DNA of 64,000 bases from Paramesorhizobium sp049065735. Its GTDB lineage: Bacteria > Pseudomonadota > Alphaproteobacteria > Rhizobiales > Rhizobiaceae. The translations under genes and the position numbers were made by a program. Positions 17,235 through 25,987 of the stretch are shown one piece after another. The notes beneath the pieces were generated by a model that was not told the origin of the DNA, ran no database searches, and saw nothing but the letters and a program-made list of their open reading frames with translations. Location of the stretch: contig NZ_JBAKHD010000006.1 in assembly GCF_049065735.1 (NCBI RefSeq), positions 1 through 64,000 on the forward strand. Direction: 5' to 3'. Positions within the stretch are counted from its first letter, which is position 1, and each line of letters starts with the position of its first letter.

Positions 17235-17250
17235 TTGCACAGCTGTGCAA
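17235..17250. promoter_or_regulatory. Perfect 16-bp palindrome, candidate LacI operator
   Basis: TTGCACAGCTGTGCAA is fully self-complementary and ends 9 bp before the first ATG of the ABC operon. The operon contains its own LacI regulator (21354), so this is the obvious repressor site. The link is inferred. Confidence 0.6.
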
Positions 17251-17259
17251 AGGGTGAAA

Positions 17260-18390
17260 ATGGGCGAGGATGCATTTCTTAAGATCAGGGATCTGTCGGT
17301 CGGCTATGGCGCGACGCGGGTTCTGCATGGGCTCAGTCTCGGTATAAGCAAGGGCGAGTTCGTGGCGCTGCTGGGCTCTTCCGGCTGCGGAAAGACCACG
17401 CTCTTGCGCGCCATTGCCGGTTTCGTGCAGCCATCCGCGGGCAGGATCGCCGTGGCGGGCAAGGATGTGACGCCGCTTTCCCCCGATCGCCGCGGCATGG
17501 CGCTGGTCTTTCAGTCCTATGCGCTCTGGCCGCATATGACGGTGGCGCAGAACATCGGCTATGGATTGAAGCTCAAGGGTCTGCCGCGCGCGGACATCGC
17601 CCGGCGCGTCGGCGAGCTGGAAGAATTGCTCGGCCTTTCCGGCCTCGGAAGCCGCAAACCCGCCGCGCTTTCGGGCGGCCAGCGCCAGCGTGTGGCGCTT
17701 GGCCGGGCGCTGGCCGTGGACCCGCAGATCCTGCTGCTCGACGAGCCGCTCTCCAATCTCGACGCGCGCATTCGCCTGAAAGTGCGGCATGACATCACCG
17801 CGCTGCAAAAGCGGCTCGGCATCACGGCGGTGCATGTCACTCATGACCGCGAGGAAGCCATGGTGATGGCCGACCGCATCGTCATCATGGCGGCAGGGGA
17901 GATCGCGCAGCAGGGCACCCCGCAGGAGGTTTATAACCGCCCCGCCTCCCCCTTCGTCGCCGCCTTCATGGGCGCAGAGAATATGCTCGCCCTGACTGGC
18001 ACCGTCGGCGGCGATGAGATCATGATCGACGCCGGGCCCGGCAATGCCCGCGCCGTGCTGCCGCTCGACGGGCGCAACCTCGTAAGCGGCGCGTTCGAAG
18101 CGCGCTTCCGTTCCGAGGCGGCGGAGTTGGTTTCCGGCGAGGCGAGCAGCGGACTTCCATCCGGCGCGCTGGAACTGATTGGCCATGTCGAGGCGGCGAG
18201 CTATCCGGGCGGCCTCTGGCGGCATTCGGTGCGCGTCGGGCCGCAGGTGCTGCTGGTCGACGCCCCCTCCCCTTACGAGCGCGGTGAGGCGGTCCGGATA
18301 CGCATCCCCGCGGACAAGCTCTTTCTCTTCAACACCCAATCCCGGCAGGCGGGCGGAAATACCCGAATGCCGGAAGCATCCGACGCATGA
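17260..18390 (+). CDS. ABC importer ATPase (PotA/FbpC type)
   Basis: A 376-residue ATPase. Walker A is GSSGCGKTT, the signature is LSGGQRQRVALGRA, Walker B is LLLDEPLSNLD, the switch histidine is in THDREEAM, and a C-terminal TOBE-like domain follows. Its closest general type is the PotA/FbpC/AfuC group that energises importers of polyamines, iron or phosphorylated compounds. ATG 17260 is preferred over GTG 17245 because the latter sits inside the 16-bp palindrome, and AAGGG lies before the ATG. It is the first gene of an ATPase-binding protein-permease-permease-LacI-phosphoesterase operon. Confidence 0.85.
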   Translation: MGEDAFLKIRDLSVGYGATRVLHGLSLGISKGEFVALLGSSGCGKTTLLRAIAGFVQPSAGRIAVAGKDVTPLSPDRRGMALVFQSYALWPHMTVAQNIGYGLKLKGLPRADIARRVGELEELLGLSGLGSRKPAALSGGQRQRVALGRALAVDPQILLLDEPLSNLDARIRLKVRHDITALQKRLGITAVHVTHDREEAMVMADRIVIMAAGEIAQQGTPQEVYNRPASPFVAAFMGAENMLALTGTVGGDEIMIDAGPGNARAVLPLDGRNLVSGAFEARFRSEAAELVSGEASSGLPSGALELIGHVEAASYPGGLWRHSVRVGPQVLLVDAPSPYERGEAVRIRIPADKLFLFNTQSRQAGGNTRMPEASDA

Positions 18391-18415
18391 TTTTCACCAA
18401 CCGGAGACGCAACCG

Positions 18416-19552
18416 ATGAAGACACTCCTTCAGGCAACGCTCGCCCTCAGCCTCGCGGCTTCGCCCGCTGGGGCGGCGGAACTCACCATCATGACTGCCG
18501 GCGACCAGAACATGGTCGACTACGTCAACAATTACCTCGGGCCGCTTTTCGAAAAAGAGAACCCCGGCAACACCGTGCGCGTCGTCGGCACCGGTCCGGG
18601 CGATGCCGGCTCGCAGAAGATCGTCGAGCGCTTCGAGGCGCAGACGCAAGCCGGCGCCAAGGTCTGGGATACGGACGTTGCCGTCGCCCATGAAAAATTC
18701 GTCGGCCCGATGGTCGAGGGCGGCTATCTGGACGCCTATCGCGACCGCATCTCCACCGGCAAGCTGGTGACGCGCGCCAATGCCGACAAGGTGCTGGGTG
18801 CCGATGTGCGCGGCTATGTCATGCCGATGTTCAACAGCCAGACGGCAATTGCCTATAACCCGGCGCTCGTTCCGAACCCGCCCAAGAGCTATGCGGAACT
18901 GGCGGAATGGGCGAAGGCCAATCCCAAGCAGTTCGGCTATAACGGCATCAAGGGCGGCGCATCCGGCGTCAGCTTCGTCATGGGCTGGATTTATGCCTTC
19001 GGCGACGGTGACGCCAACAAGCTGATGAACGGCCCGTTCGAGGAAGCCGAAACCAAGAAGTGGGACAAGGCTTTCGCCGGCCTCAAGGAATTCACGCAGA
19101 ACGCCACGCTCACGCCCGGTAATGCCGGTACGCTCGACCTGCTCTCGCGCGGCGAGATCGCCATGGGGCCGGTCTGGGTCGACATGTTCTATTCCTGGCA
19201 GGCGAACGGCCAATTGCCGCCCGAGTTCAAGCTGTTCCTCCCCGCCCCCGGAATGCCCGGCCAGCCGATGCATTATGTGATCCCAGCCAATGCGCCCAAC
19301 AAGGAACTGGCTGAGAAGTTCGTGGAGCTCGCCACCAGCCCGAAGGTGCAGGCCGAAGGCATCGTCAAGCGCTTCAACTGGTATCCCGGCATCGATGCGC
19401 AGCATGTCAAGGCGGAGCTGGACGACGCCACCTGGAACAAGCTGTTCGTGGACATCACCCCTGATGACCTCGCCAAGAACGGCAAGCCTTTCCCGATCGC
19501 GCCCTATAACAAGGCGATCCTGGAAGCGTATGAGCGGCAAGCGGTGAATTAA
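18416..19552 (+). CDS. ABC importer binding protein (PotD/AfuA-like)
   Basis: A 378-residue periplasmic binding protein. The signal peptide is MKTLLQATLALSLAASPAGA, followed by AELTIMTAGDQNMVDYVNN. The fold type is the spermidine/iron/2-aminoethylphosphonate group (MPMFNSQTAIAYNP, GEIAMGPVWVDMFYSW). The ligand is not evident; the metallophosphoesterase at the end of the operon suggests a phosphodiester. Start ATG 18416 is 25 bp after the ATPase with CGGAGA upstream. Confidence 0.82.
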   Translation: MKTLLQATLALSLAASPAGAAELTIMTAGDQNMVDYVNNYLGPLFEKENPGNTVRVVGTGPGDAGSQKIVERFEAQTQAGAKVWDTDVAVAHEKFVGPMVEGGYLDAYRDRISTGKLVTRANADKVLGADVRGYVMPMFNSQTAIAYNPALVPNPPKSYAELAEWAKANPKQFGYNGIKGGASGVSFVMGWIYAFGDGDANKLMNGPFEEAETKKWDKAFAGLKEFTQNATLTPGNAGTLDLLSRGEIAMGPVWVDMFYSWQANGQLPPEFKLFLPAPGMPGQPMHYVIPANAPNKELAEKFVELATSPKVQAEGIVKRFNWYPGIDAQHVKAELDDATWNKLFVDITPDDLAKNGKPFPIAPYNKAILEAYERQAVN

Positions 19553-19557
19553 GCCAG

Positions 19558-19709
19558 ACGCCCTCCCTTCCCCTTACGGGGAGGGTGGCCCGAAGGGTCG
19601 GGTGGGGGTGGTGACGTTTACGCTATTTTCTCCAGCAAAAGCGCACCCGTCACCACCCCCATCCGCCCGCTAACGCGGGCACCTTCCCCGCAAGGGGGAA
19701 GGAGACGCC
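19558..19709. repeat. Long GC-rich palindromic repeat, copy 2
   Basis: The same 150-bp element as at 9575, in the opposite orientation: the left arm has GGGTCGGGTGGGGGTGGTGA and the right arm CACCACCCCCATCCGCCCGC then ACCTTCCCCGCAAGGGGGAA. It again separates a binding-protein gene from its first permease gene. Confidence 0.85.
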
Positions 19710-19738
19710 CGGCATCCTAACCGCTCATTTTGAACCCC

Positions 19739-20560
19739 ATGCCCAAATCCCTCCTCGGCCTCCTGCTCGTCCTCCCCGCGCTGGCGGTGATCGTCCTCCT
19801 CTTCGTCGTCCCGCTGGGCGCGTCTGTCATCGGCGCGTTTGCGCTTGAAGGGGGCTATGGCCTCGGCAACTTCACCAAGGCGTTCGAGCTTTACACCTCC
19901 GACATCATCTTCACAGTCGTCATCGTCAGCCTCTCCACCGCGCTGATCGGCATCTTTTCCATCGCCATCGGAGGCTATCTGACGCTGGGCGAGAACCCGC
20001 GCGCGGTGGCGATCCTGCGCTGGCTCTACCGCTGGCCGCTTTTCATCCCCTTCATCGTGGTGGGCCAGATTCTACGGACCTTTCTTGCCAAGAACGGCCT
20101 CATGAACAATGTCCTCGTCGCCTCCGGCATCGTCACCCCGTTGCAGGCGATGAGCTTTCTCGACTGGCGCGGCATCGTCATCGCCTTCGTCTGGAAGCAG
20201 ACGCCCTTCGTCACGCTGCTGGTGGCGGGGGCAATGGCCTCGGTCGACCGTGGCACCATCGAGGCCGCGCGGAATCTTGGCGCTTCGCGCCTGCGCATCC
20301 TCACTGAAATCCTCGTTCCGCAAGTCGCGTCCTCGCTGATGGTCGGGCTCATCCTTTCCTTCGTCACTATGATGTCGGTGCTGTCGGTGCCGCTGATGAT
20401 CAACGCCCAGTCGCCGACCATGCTGACAGCGGACATTGCATTCCGCATCAACGCCTATGGCGATTACGGCCTCGCCAATGCGCTCGGCCTCATCTCGCTG
20501 CTGATCACGGTCTGCGCCGCCTGGGCTTACCTGCGCCATAGCATGAGGGAGCGGGCATGA
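19739..20560 (+). CDS. ABC importer permease 1 (PotB type)
   Basis: A 273-residue permease with about six membrane helices, beginning MPKSLLGLLLVLPALAVIVL. The EAA loop reads IEAARNLGASRLRILTEILV near residue 178. TTG 19730 is an alternative start nine bases earlier; neither has a clear ribosome site because the palindromic repeat is just upstream. Its stop overlaps the next permease start by 4 bp. Confidence 0.85.
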   Translation: MPKSLLGLLLVLPALAVIVLLFVVPLGASVIGAFALEGGYGLGNFTKAFELYTSDIIFTVVIVSLSTALIGIFSIAIGGYLTLGENPRAVAILRWLYRWPLFIPFIVVGQILRTFLAKNGLMNNVLVASGIVTPLQAMSFLDWRGIVIAFVWKQTPFVTLLVAGAMASVDRGTIEAARNLGASRLRILTEILVPQVASSLMVGLILSFVTMMSVLSVPLMINAQSPTMLTADIAFRINAYGDYGLANALGLISLLITVCAAWAYLRHSMRERA

Positions 20561-21357
20561 GCCTCAAATGGATACCCCGCGCCCTGCTGCTCGGGCTTCT
20601 CGCCTTCATCATCTTCGGGCCGCTCGCCAACCTCCTGCTCTGGACGGTGGCGGAACGGTGGTATTTTCCGCATGCGCTGCCTCTCGATTACGGCTTCAGC
20701 TATTGGGAGCGCGTGTTCAGCCCACGCGGCAACGCGCTGGAATCGCTTGCAAATAGCGTGTTCGTGGCGGCGCTGACTGTCATCGTCGCGCTGGCGCTCG
20801 CCATTCCCGCCGGCTACGCCCTCGCCCGGCTGAAACTGCCGTTCCGCGCGGCGATCCTGCTCGCCTTCCTCATCCCGCAGGCGTTTCCCAATCTGCCTGT
20901 TTATGTGAACATCGCGCGGCTGTTCTATCAGTTCGGCCTCAACGGTACGATCGCCGGTGTCGTCCTCGTCCATGTCACCCATGGCCTCGTCTATGCGGTG
21001 TGGATCGCGACAGCTGCCTTCGCGGCGGTGGATAATGAACTGGAGCAGGCGGCCCGCTCGCTCGGGGCAAGCGCCATGCGCGCCTTCCGCGACGTGACCC
21101 TGCCGCTTGCCGCACCCGGCCTTCTCGCCAGCGCCATCTTCGTGTTTCTGGAATCGCTCGATGAGTTCACCGGCAGCTATTTCGTCGGCGCGCCGGATGT
21201 GAACCTTTTGCCGCTGCTGCTCTATACGGCCAGCGCCGGGGGCAATTACCAGGTGGCGTCGATCACGGCGCTGCTGCTGCTCATCCCCTCCATCGCCTTC
21301 ATGCTGGTCGTGGAGCGCTTCCTGAAATCGAACGTCTTGTCAAAGGTCGGGCATTGA
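20557..21357 (+). CDS. ABC importer permease 2 (PotC type)
   Basis: A 266-residue permease with six predicted helices and the EAA loop EQAARSLGASAMRAFRDVTL near residue 165. It is translationally coupled to the first permease (ATGA overlap) and to the LacI gene downstream (TTGA overlap). Confidence 0.85.
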   Translation: MSLKWIPRALLLGLLAFIIFGPLANLLLWTVAERWYFPHALPLDYGFSYWERVFSPRGNALESLANSVFVAALTVIVALALAIPAGYALARLKLPFRAAILLAFLIPQAFPNLPVYVNIARLFYQFGLNGTIAGVVLVHVTHGLVYAVWIATAAFAAVDNELEQAARSLGASAMRAFRDVTLPLAAPGLLASAIFVFLESLDEFTGSYFVGAPDVNLLPLLLYTASAGGNYQVASITALLLLIPSIAFMLVVERFLKSNVLSKVGH

Positions 21358-22376
21358 AAATTTCACCGGTAGAGCAACGCGGTTTTGTCAGCGCCCAGCA
21401 GGTCGCCGAACGGGCGGGGGTTTCCCGTTCCGCCGTCTCACGCGCGTTCACGCCGGGCGCGAGCATCGCGGCCGAGACACGCGAGAAGGTGATGCGCGCG
21501 GCGGCGGAACTGGGCTATCAGGTCAACGATCTCGCGCGCGGGCTTCTTGCCAATCGCAGCCGGCTGGTCGGCCTCGTCGCCACCAAGCCGGAACTGGGCT
21601 TCCGCGCCCATCTGGTGACGGCGCTGACGCGCGGTCTGATCCGGCGCGGCAATGTGCCCCTCCTCATCAACACCGGCAGTTCGGGCGAAGAGGTGCGGGC
21701 GGCGGAAACGGCGCTGTTCGGCTACCGTGCCGAGGCGACGATCATCCTTTCCGGCTCCCCGCCCGCTTCCTTCGCTGAGCTTGCCCGCCAGAACGGCCAG
21801 CCCCTTGTCATGATCGGCCGCTCGGAGCCCGATTGCGACCATGTGCGCATCGACAATGCCGGTGCGGCGAAGAAGGCGGCGGCGCTGTTCGTGGCGCGGG
21901 GTGCGCGGCGGCTCGGCCTTGCGGGCTCGGCTTCCGGCACCCCCAGCATCGTCGAGCGCCAGCGCGCCTTTGTCGATGAGGCGCGGCGGCTCGGCGCTGA
22001 CGTGACGGTCGCCGCGGGCGGGGATTCCGATTATGCGGGCGGCCAGGAAGCTGCGAAAATCCTGTTCGACCGCCCGGACCGCCCGCAGGCAATCTTCTGC
22101 GTCAACGATCTCATTGCCTTCGGCCTCATCGATGCCGCGCGCCATCGTTTCGCGCTGCGTGTGCCTGACGATGTCTCGGTCATCGGCTTCGATGACATAC
22201 CGGAAGCCGCGTGGGAGGCATACCGCCTCAGCACCTTCCGGCAGGACCCGTCGGAAATCGCCGCCCGCGCCATCGAGCATCTCGACCGCCGCCTCGCCGA
22301 CCCGCATGCCCCGCCTTCCACCGCCCATCTCGAAGCGGGCTTCATCGAGCGGCAAACCACGCTTGGCGGAATATGA
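21354..22376 (+). CDS. LacI-family regulator within its own target operon
   Basis: A 340-residue LacI/GalR regulator. The HTH is VSAQQVAERAGVSRSAVSRA with a hinge LARGLLANRSRLVGLV; the effector domain ends VIGFDDIPEAAWEAYRLSTF. Translation starts at a TTG that overlaps the permease stop (TTGA), so it is coupled to the transporter genes. It probably binds the palindrome at 17235 and responds to the imported compound or its product. Confidence 0.87.
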   Translation: MKISPVEQRGFVSAQQVAERAGVSRSAVSRAFTPGASIAAETREKVMRAAAELGYQVNDLARGLLANRSRLVGLVATKPELGFRAHLVTALTRGLIRRGNVPLLINTGSSGEEVRAAETALFGYRAEATIILSGSPPASFAELARQNGQPLVMIGRSEPDCDHVRIDNAGAAKKAAALFVARGARRLGLAGSASGTPSIVERQRAFVDEARRLGADVTVAAGGDSDYAGGQEAAKILFDRPDRPQAIFCVNDLIAFGLIDAARHRFALRVPDDVSVIGFDDIPEAAWEAYRLSTFRQDPSEIAARAIEHLDRRLADPHAPPSTAHLEAGFIERQTTLGGI

Positions 22377-22409
22377 TAGAAAGCCCCCGTTCTCCTTGGG
22401 AATCACGCC

Positions 22410-23177
22410 ATGAAAATCATCCAGGTTTCCGATCTTCATCTGACCGCGCCGGGCGCGACGCTTTCCGGCATCGACCCGCTCGCACGGCTGGAAGATTGCA
22501 TCGCCGATTTGAACCGCCATCATGCCGATGCGGACCTCATCGTTTTCTCGGGCGACCTGACGAATAATGGCGAACCTGAAGCCTATGCGGCGCTGAAGGA
22601 CCGGCTCTCCACTCTCGCCGCCCCCCACCTGTTGATGATGGGCAACCACGACGCCCGCGCCACCTTCCGCGCGGCTTTCCCCGATGCGCCTGGGGAGGAC
22701 GGCTTCATCCAGTCTTTCACCGATCTGGGCGGGACGAGGGCCATTCTCCTCGACACGCTGGAGGAAGGGCATATTGAGGGGCGTCTATGCGAGAAGCGGC
22801 TTGCCTGGCTCGACAGCGTGCTCGCCGGTACGCCAGACGGCGCGCTCATCTTCATACATCATCCGCCCTTCTCTATCGGCATTCCCTCGCTCGACAAATG
22901 GCGGCTCGCCGACGCCGAAGCGCTGCGGGATGTGCTGAGCCGCCACTGCAATGTGCGCCACATCTTCGCCGGGCATGTCCATCGCTTCGCCGCAGGAAGC
23001 TGGAGCGGCATTCCCTTCGTGACGGTGCGCAGCACTGCCGTACAGTCCGCGCTGCAATTGACTGGGCCGCATAAGCCGAGCTTCGAGGCTCCCGCCTATG
23101 CAGTCATTCTTGCCGACAACGAGGATATCATTGTCCACCTGCATGAGTTTCCGTGCAGGGATCGTTCAGCCCCGTAA
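22410..23177 (+). CDS. Class III metallophosphoesterase (GpdQ/CpdA-like)
   Basis: A 255-residue calcineurin-like phosphoesterase with all five metal-binding blocks in order: SDLH, SGDLTNNGE, GNHD, HHPPF and GHVH. No signal peptide, so cytoplasmic. The family cleaves phosphodiesters such as glycerophosphodiesters (GpdQ) or cyclic nucleotides (CpdA). It lies 33 bp after the LacI gene in the same operon as an ABC importer, so hydrolysis of an imported phosphodiester is the most economical hypothesis. The 3' end overlaps the convergent LysR gene by 12 bp. Confidence 0.85.
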   Translation: MKIIQVSDLHLTAPGATLSGIDPLARLEDCIADLNRHHADADLIVFSGDLTNNGEPEAYAALKDRLSTLAAPHLLMMGNHDARATFRAAFPDAPGEDGFIQSFTDLGGTRAILLDTLEEGHIEGRLCEKRLAWLDSVLAGTPDGALIFIHHPPFSIGIPSLDKWRLADAEALRDVLSRHCNVRHIFAGHVHRFAAGSWSGIPFVTVRSTAVQSALQLTGPHKPSFEAPAYAVILADNEDIIVHLHEFPCRDRSAP

Positions 23178-24053
23178 CAGCCGCCCCAAAATCCCTGCCG
23201 CGTGCTGAAGCGCCGTGTCCCTGGCGCGGCGCTTGTGCCAGGCCAGATGAAGCGTGAAGCCGGGGACAGGGATAGGCGGAGCGAAGGTTGTGAGCGTACC
23301 CGCCGGTACGCAGCGCGAGGGCAGCATCGCAATCATATCAGAGCCTTGCAGGAGCGGCGGCACCATCTGGAAGTTCGGCACCACCAGCCCGACGCGCCGT
23401 GCGAGGCCATGCCGGGAGAGCTCCGCATCGAGCGGCGAGCGCACATCGCCCTTTCCGGAAACCAGAATGTGCGGATAGGTGAGCCATCGCTCGAGGCTGA
23501 AATCTTTCGCCGCCGGATGATCTTCGCGCATGGCGACGACATAATGCTCGTGCAGCAGTTCTTCGCGGTGAAGATCGTCCTCCACCGGCGGGAAAACTGA
23601 GATTGCCAGATCGCTCGTCCCGCCGGTCAGCGCCTCACGCGCCGCATCCGCCCCATGCCAGGGCTGGATGATGAGATCGATGCAGGGGGCCGACCTTTGC
23701 AAGTCCTGCTGCAGCGGGACGATGACAAACCGCGCCGGAGAATCCGCCATGGTGATCCGCAAGGTCTGTCTGATATCGCGGAGCGGTATTTCCGGCGCGT
23801 CGATAAGCCCCGCCGCGTCCGCAAGCAGCGATTTCAGCGGCGACCGCAATGCCTCCGCCTTTGGGGTGAGGCGCATGATGCCGCGTCCTCGCTCCAGGAG
23901 ATCGTCACGAAAGAGATGGCGGCAACGCTGCAATGCCGCCGATGTGGCAGGCTGCGAAAGGCCGAGCCGGTCGGCGGCGCGGCTGACATGAGCTTCATCC
24001 AGCAGCGCATCGAGGATGACGAGCAGATTGAGATCGATCGAGCGTAAATTCAT
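23166..24053 (-). CDS. LysR-family regulator (NodD/NahR-like subgroup)
   Basis: A 295-residue LysR protein beginning MNLRSIDLNLLVILDALLDE, the form typical of the NodD/NahR/SyrM subgroup. The HTH spans VSRAADRLGLSQPATSAALQ. It is divergent from the NAD(P)H oxidoreductase gene at 24146 with a 92-bp gap, and is its likely regulator. Confidence 0.85.
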   Translation of the reverse strand: MNLRSIDLNLLVILDALLDEAHVSRAADRLGLSQPATSAALQRCRHLFRDDLLERGRGIMRLTPKAEALRSPLKSLLADAAGLIDAPEIPLRDIRQTLRITMADSPARFVIVPLQQDLQRSAPCIDLIIQPWHGADAAREALTGGTSDLAISVFPPVEDDLHREELLHEHYVVAMREDHPAAKDFSLERWLTYPHILVSGKGDVRSPLDAELSRHGLARRVGLVVPNFQMVPPLLQGSDMIAMLPSRCVPAGTLTTFAPPIPVPGFTLHLAWHKRRARDTALQHAAGILGRLLRG

Positions 24054-24072
24054 AAAATGAATAATAGACCAT

Positions 24073-24085
24073 ATCGTTAATCGAT
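24073..24085. promoter_or_regulatory. Weak candidate LysR dyad (ATCG-N5-CGAT)
   Basis: A short inverted repeat with an AT-rich centre in the divergent gap between the LysR gene and the oxidoreductase. The arms are only 4 bp, so this is tentative. Confidence 0.3.
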
Positions 24086-24145
24086 TGGAGTAATTTCTTC
24101 ATTCCCTTCATCATGCCTCCATCGCTACATCGAAAGGAGGCAAAA

Positions 24146-24721
24146 GTGCCGAAAACCCTGATCCTGCTGTTCCACCCCGATCTTTCCCGCTCCAGGGCCA
24201 ATGCCGCGCTGGCCGACGCGGCACGCGCAATTCCTGATGTCGAGCTTGTCGATATGCAGGCGCTCTATCCCGGTGACATCGACCTCTTCGGGGATGGCGA
24301 GCGGGAAGCGGCACGGCTGCTCGCGACCGACCGGATCGTGCTGCAATTCCCGGTGCAATGGTATTCCACCCCGCCGCTGCTCAAGGCCTGGCAGGATGCG
24401 GTGCTCACCCGCATGTTCTACATCGCCTATGAGGCGGAAGGCCGCGCGCTCGAGGGTACGCCGCTGCTCATCGCCGCGACGGCGGGCAATGTGCCGGAGG
24501 CCTATCGCCCCGGCGGACGCAACATGTTCGCCATGGAAGATCTGTTCGCCCCTCTGCGCGCAACGGCGAACCGCTGCGGACTCGGCTGGACCAAGCCCTT
24601 CGTGCTCTATCAGGCCGACAAGCTGGATGCCGAAGCGCTGAAAGATGCCGCAGCCCAGTACGTTTCGGCTCTGCGCGACTGGATCGAGACGACACCCGCA
24701 CGGCAGAGCAAGGCGGCGTGA
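24146..24721 (+). CDS. NAD(P)H oxidoreductase, flavodoxin-fold quinone reductase (KefF/YwrO-like)
   Basis: A 191-residue flavodoxin-fold protein of the NAD(P)H dehydrogenase (quinone) family. The substrate-site block IVLQFPVQWYSTPPLLKAWQD and the GPLL-like TAGNVPEAYRPGG region are typical. Members carry out two-electron reduction of quinones and nitro compounds with FMN or FAD. I start at GTG 24146, which has a perfect AAGGAGG six bases upstream. It is under a divergent LysR regulator, consistent with quinone-inducible expression. Confidence 0.82.
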   Translation: MPKTLILLFHPDLSRSRANAALADAARAIPDVELVDMQALYPGDIDLFGDGEREAARLLATDRIVLQFPVQWYSTPPLLKAWQDAVLTRMFYIAYEAEGRALEGTPLLIAATAGNVPEAYRPGGRNMFAMEDLFAPLRATANRCGLGWTKPFVLYQADKLDAEALKDAAAQYVSALRDWIETTPARQSKAA

Positions 24722-25741
24722 TCAGCTCCCCGCCCGCGCCACCCAGCGGTGCCAATCCTCGACGCTGCCGTTAAAGGCGTTGAGATCGATCTTGCCGTCC
24801 ACGCCATGCGACAGGCCCGAGCCGGAATATTGCCAGAACAGCCATTTACGGCCCGGATAGACCTTGGAAGGATGCGCGGCGACCGAGCGGAGCCAGAAGG
24901 GATAATCGAGGAATTCGCCCCTCAGATTGTCGCGATAGAAATCGGGCGCAGTGTAAATGATGGGGCGCTGGCCGTAATGGCGCTCCAGCTTCTCCATGAA
25001 GACCTTCATCTTCTCCAGCACGCGCTTGCGCGAGATGCGCTGGCTGCAGCGGGATTCGCCGTTCCATTCGACGTCGATGACCGGCGGCAGCGCGCCTTCC
25101 ACCTTCGGCACGTTGCGGATGAACCAGTCGGCCTGCTCGCCCGCGGTACGGCACCAATAGAAGAAATGATAGGCGCCGCGCTTCAGTCCGGCCTCATGCG
25201 CCCTGCGCCAGTTCTTCCTGAACATCGGGTCGAGATGGTCGCCGCCATCGGTCGCCTTGATATAGGCGAAGTTGGCGCCCTGCGAGCGCAGCTTCTCCCA
25301 GTCAATTTCGCCTTGCCAGCGCGAGACATCGACGCCGTGCACGGGGAGCGCTTTGGGAGAGGCGCGGCCGAAATTGATCGGCTTGGCGTCACGGAAACGG
25401 CGGCTATAGACGCGGCTGCGCTCGACCGGCCCCGAGGGCTTTTCCGGCACCACGAAAGCGACGGACTCCACCTTGGGCCGCGGCTCTGGCACCCGGACGG
25501 GCGGCGCGGGCATGACGGGCGCCGCCACGGGCGTCACCAGCGCCATCTCCTGCTGCTGCGGCTGCGCAACCGGGGCGGGCGGCACCGGAGCGGGCGGCGT
25601 GACATCAACCGGCGGCGTGATGGAACTTGTCGTCTCAAGCGATGGGCGCGCCACGAGTTCGTCCAAGCCGTCGCTCGTCGATGAGCAGCCGGCCAGAACC
25701 ATGCAGATAGGCACTATGGCCGACATGCCGGGAAAACGCAT
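24722..25741 (-). CDS. Lipoprotein glycoside hydrolase family 25 (lysozyme-like)
   Basis: A 339-residue protein. The N-terminus MRFPGMSAIVPICMVLAGCS ends in a lipobox (LAGC), so it is a lipid-anchored envelope protein. A Pro/Ala-rich linker follows (about residues 40-115). A GH25 muramidase domain starts at GVDVSRWQGEIDWEKL and continues with AYIKATDGGDHLDPMF, RGAYHFFYWC and the catalytic DVEW. It probably hydrolyses peptidoglycan during wall remodelling. The start is chosen from the signal peptide and AAAGGG upstream; it converges with the oxidoreductase, with adjacent stops. Confidence 0.87.
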   Translation of the reverse strand: MRFPGMSAIVPICMVLAGCSSTSDGLDELVARPSLETTSSITPPVDVTPPAPVPPAPVAQPQQQEMALVTPVAAPVMPAPPVRVPEPRPKVESVAFVVPEKPSGPVERSRVYSRRFRDAKPINFGRASPKALPVHGVDVSRWQGEIDWEKLRSQGANFAYIKATDGGDHLDPMFRKNWRRAHEAGLKRGAYHFFYWCRTAGEQADWFIRNVPKVEGALPPVIDVEWNGESRCSQRISRKRVLEKMKVFMEKLERHYGQRPIIYTAPDFYRDNLRGEFLDYPFWLRSVAAHPSKVYPGRKWLFWQYSGSGLSHGVDGKIDLNAFNGSVEDWHRWVARAGS

Positions 25742-25987
25742 GGAACCCTTTACGCAATACAAGAATAAGATCCAATCCCAAGGCCCCATAACGCCGGAGC
25801 CTCCTTCAGCAATTGCTAAAGCCAAATTCCAAATAAAGATTGAATCGAATTTTAACTTTTAGCTCGTTCTGCCGATTCCCCCTGCGGACATGCGAAAGCC
25901 CGCTCCGTTTCATCTCACTGTTACATCCGGCTTCTACAGATTGGAAACGCTCTAAATGGGGGCAGTTTTTACGTTGAGGATAGCCAG

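Noticed and set aside
25900..25987. Possible Pho box upstream of phoX
   Set aside because: CTGTTACAT near 25918 resembles one half-site, but the second repeat does not match CTGTCA at the required spacing.
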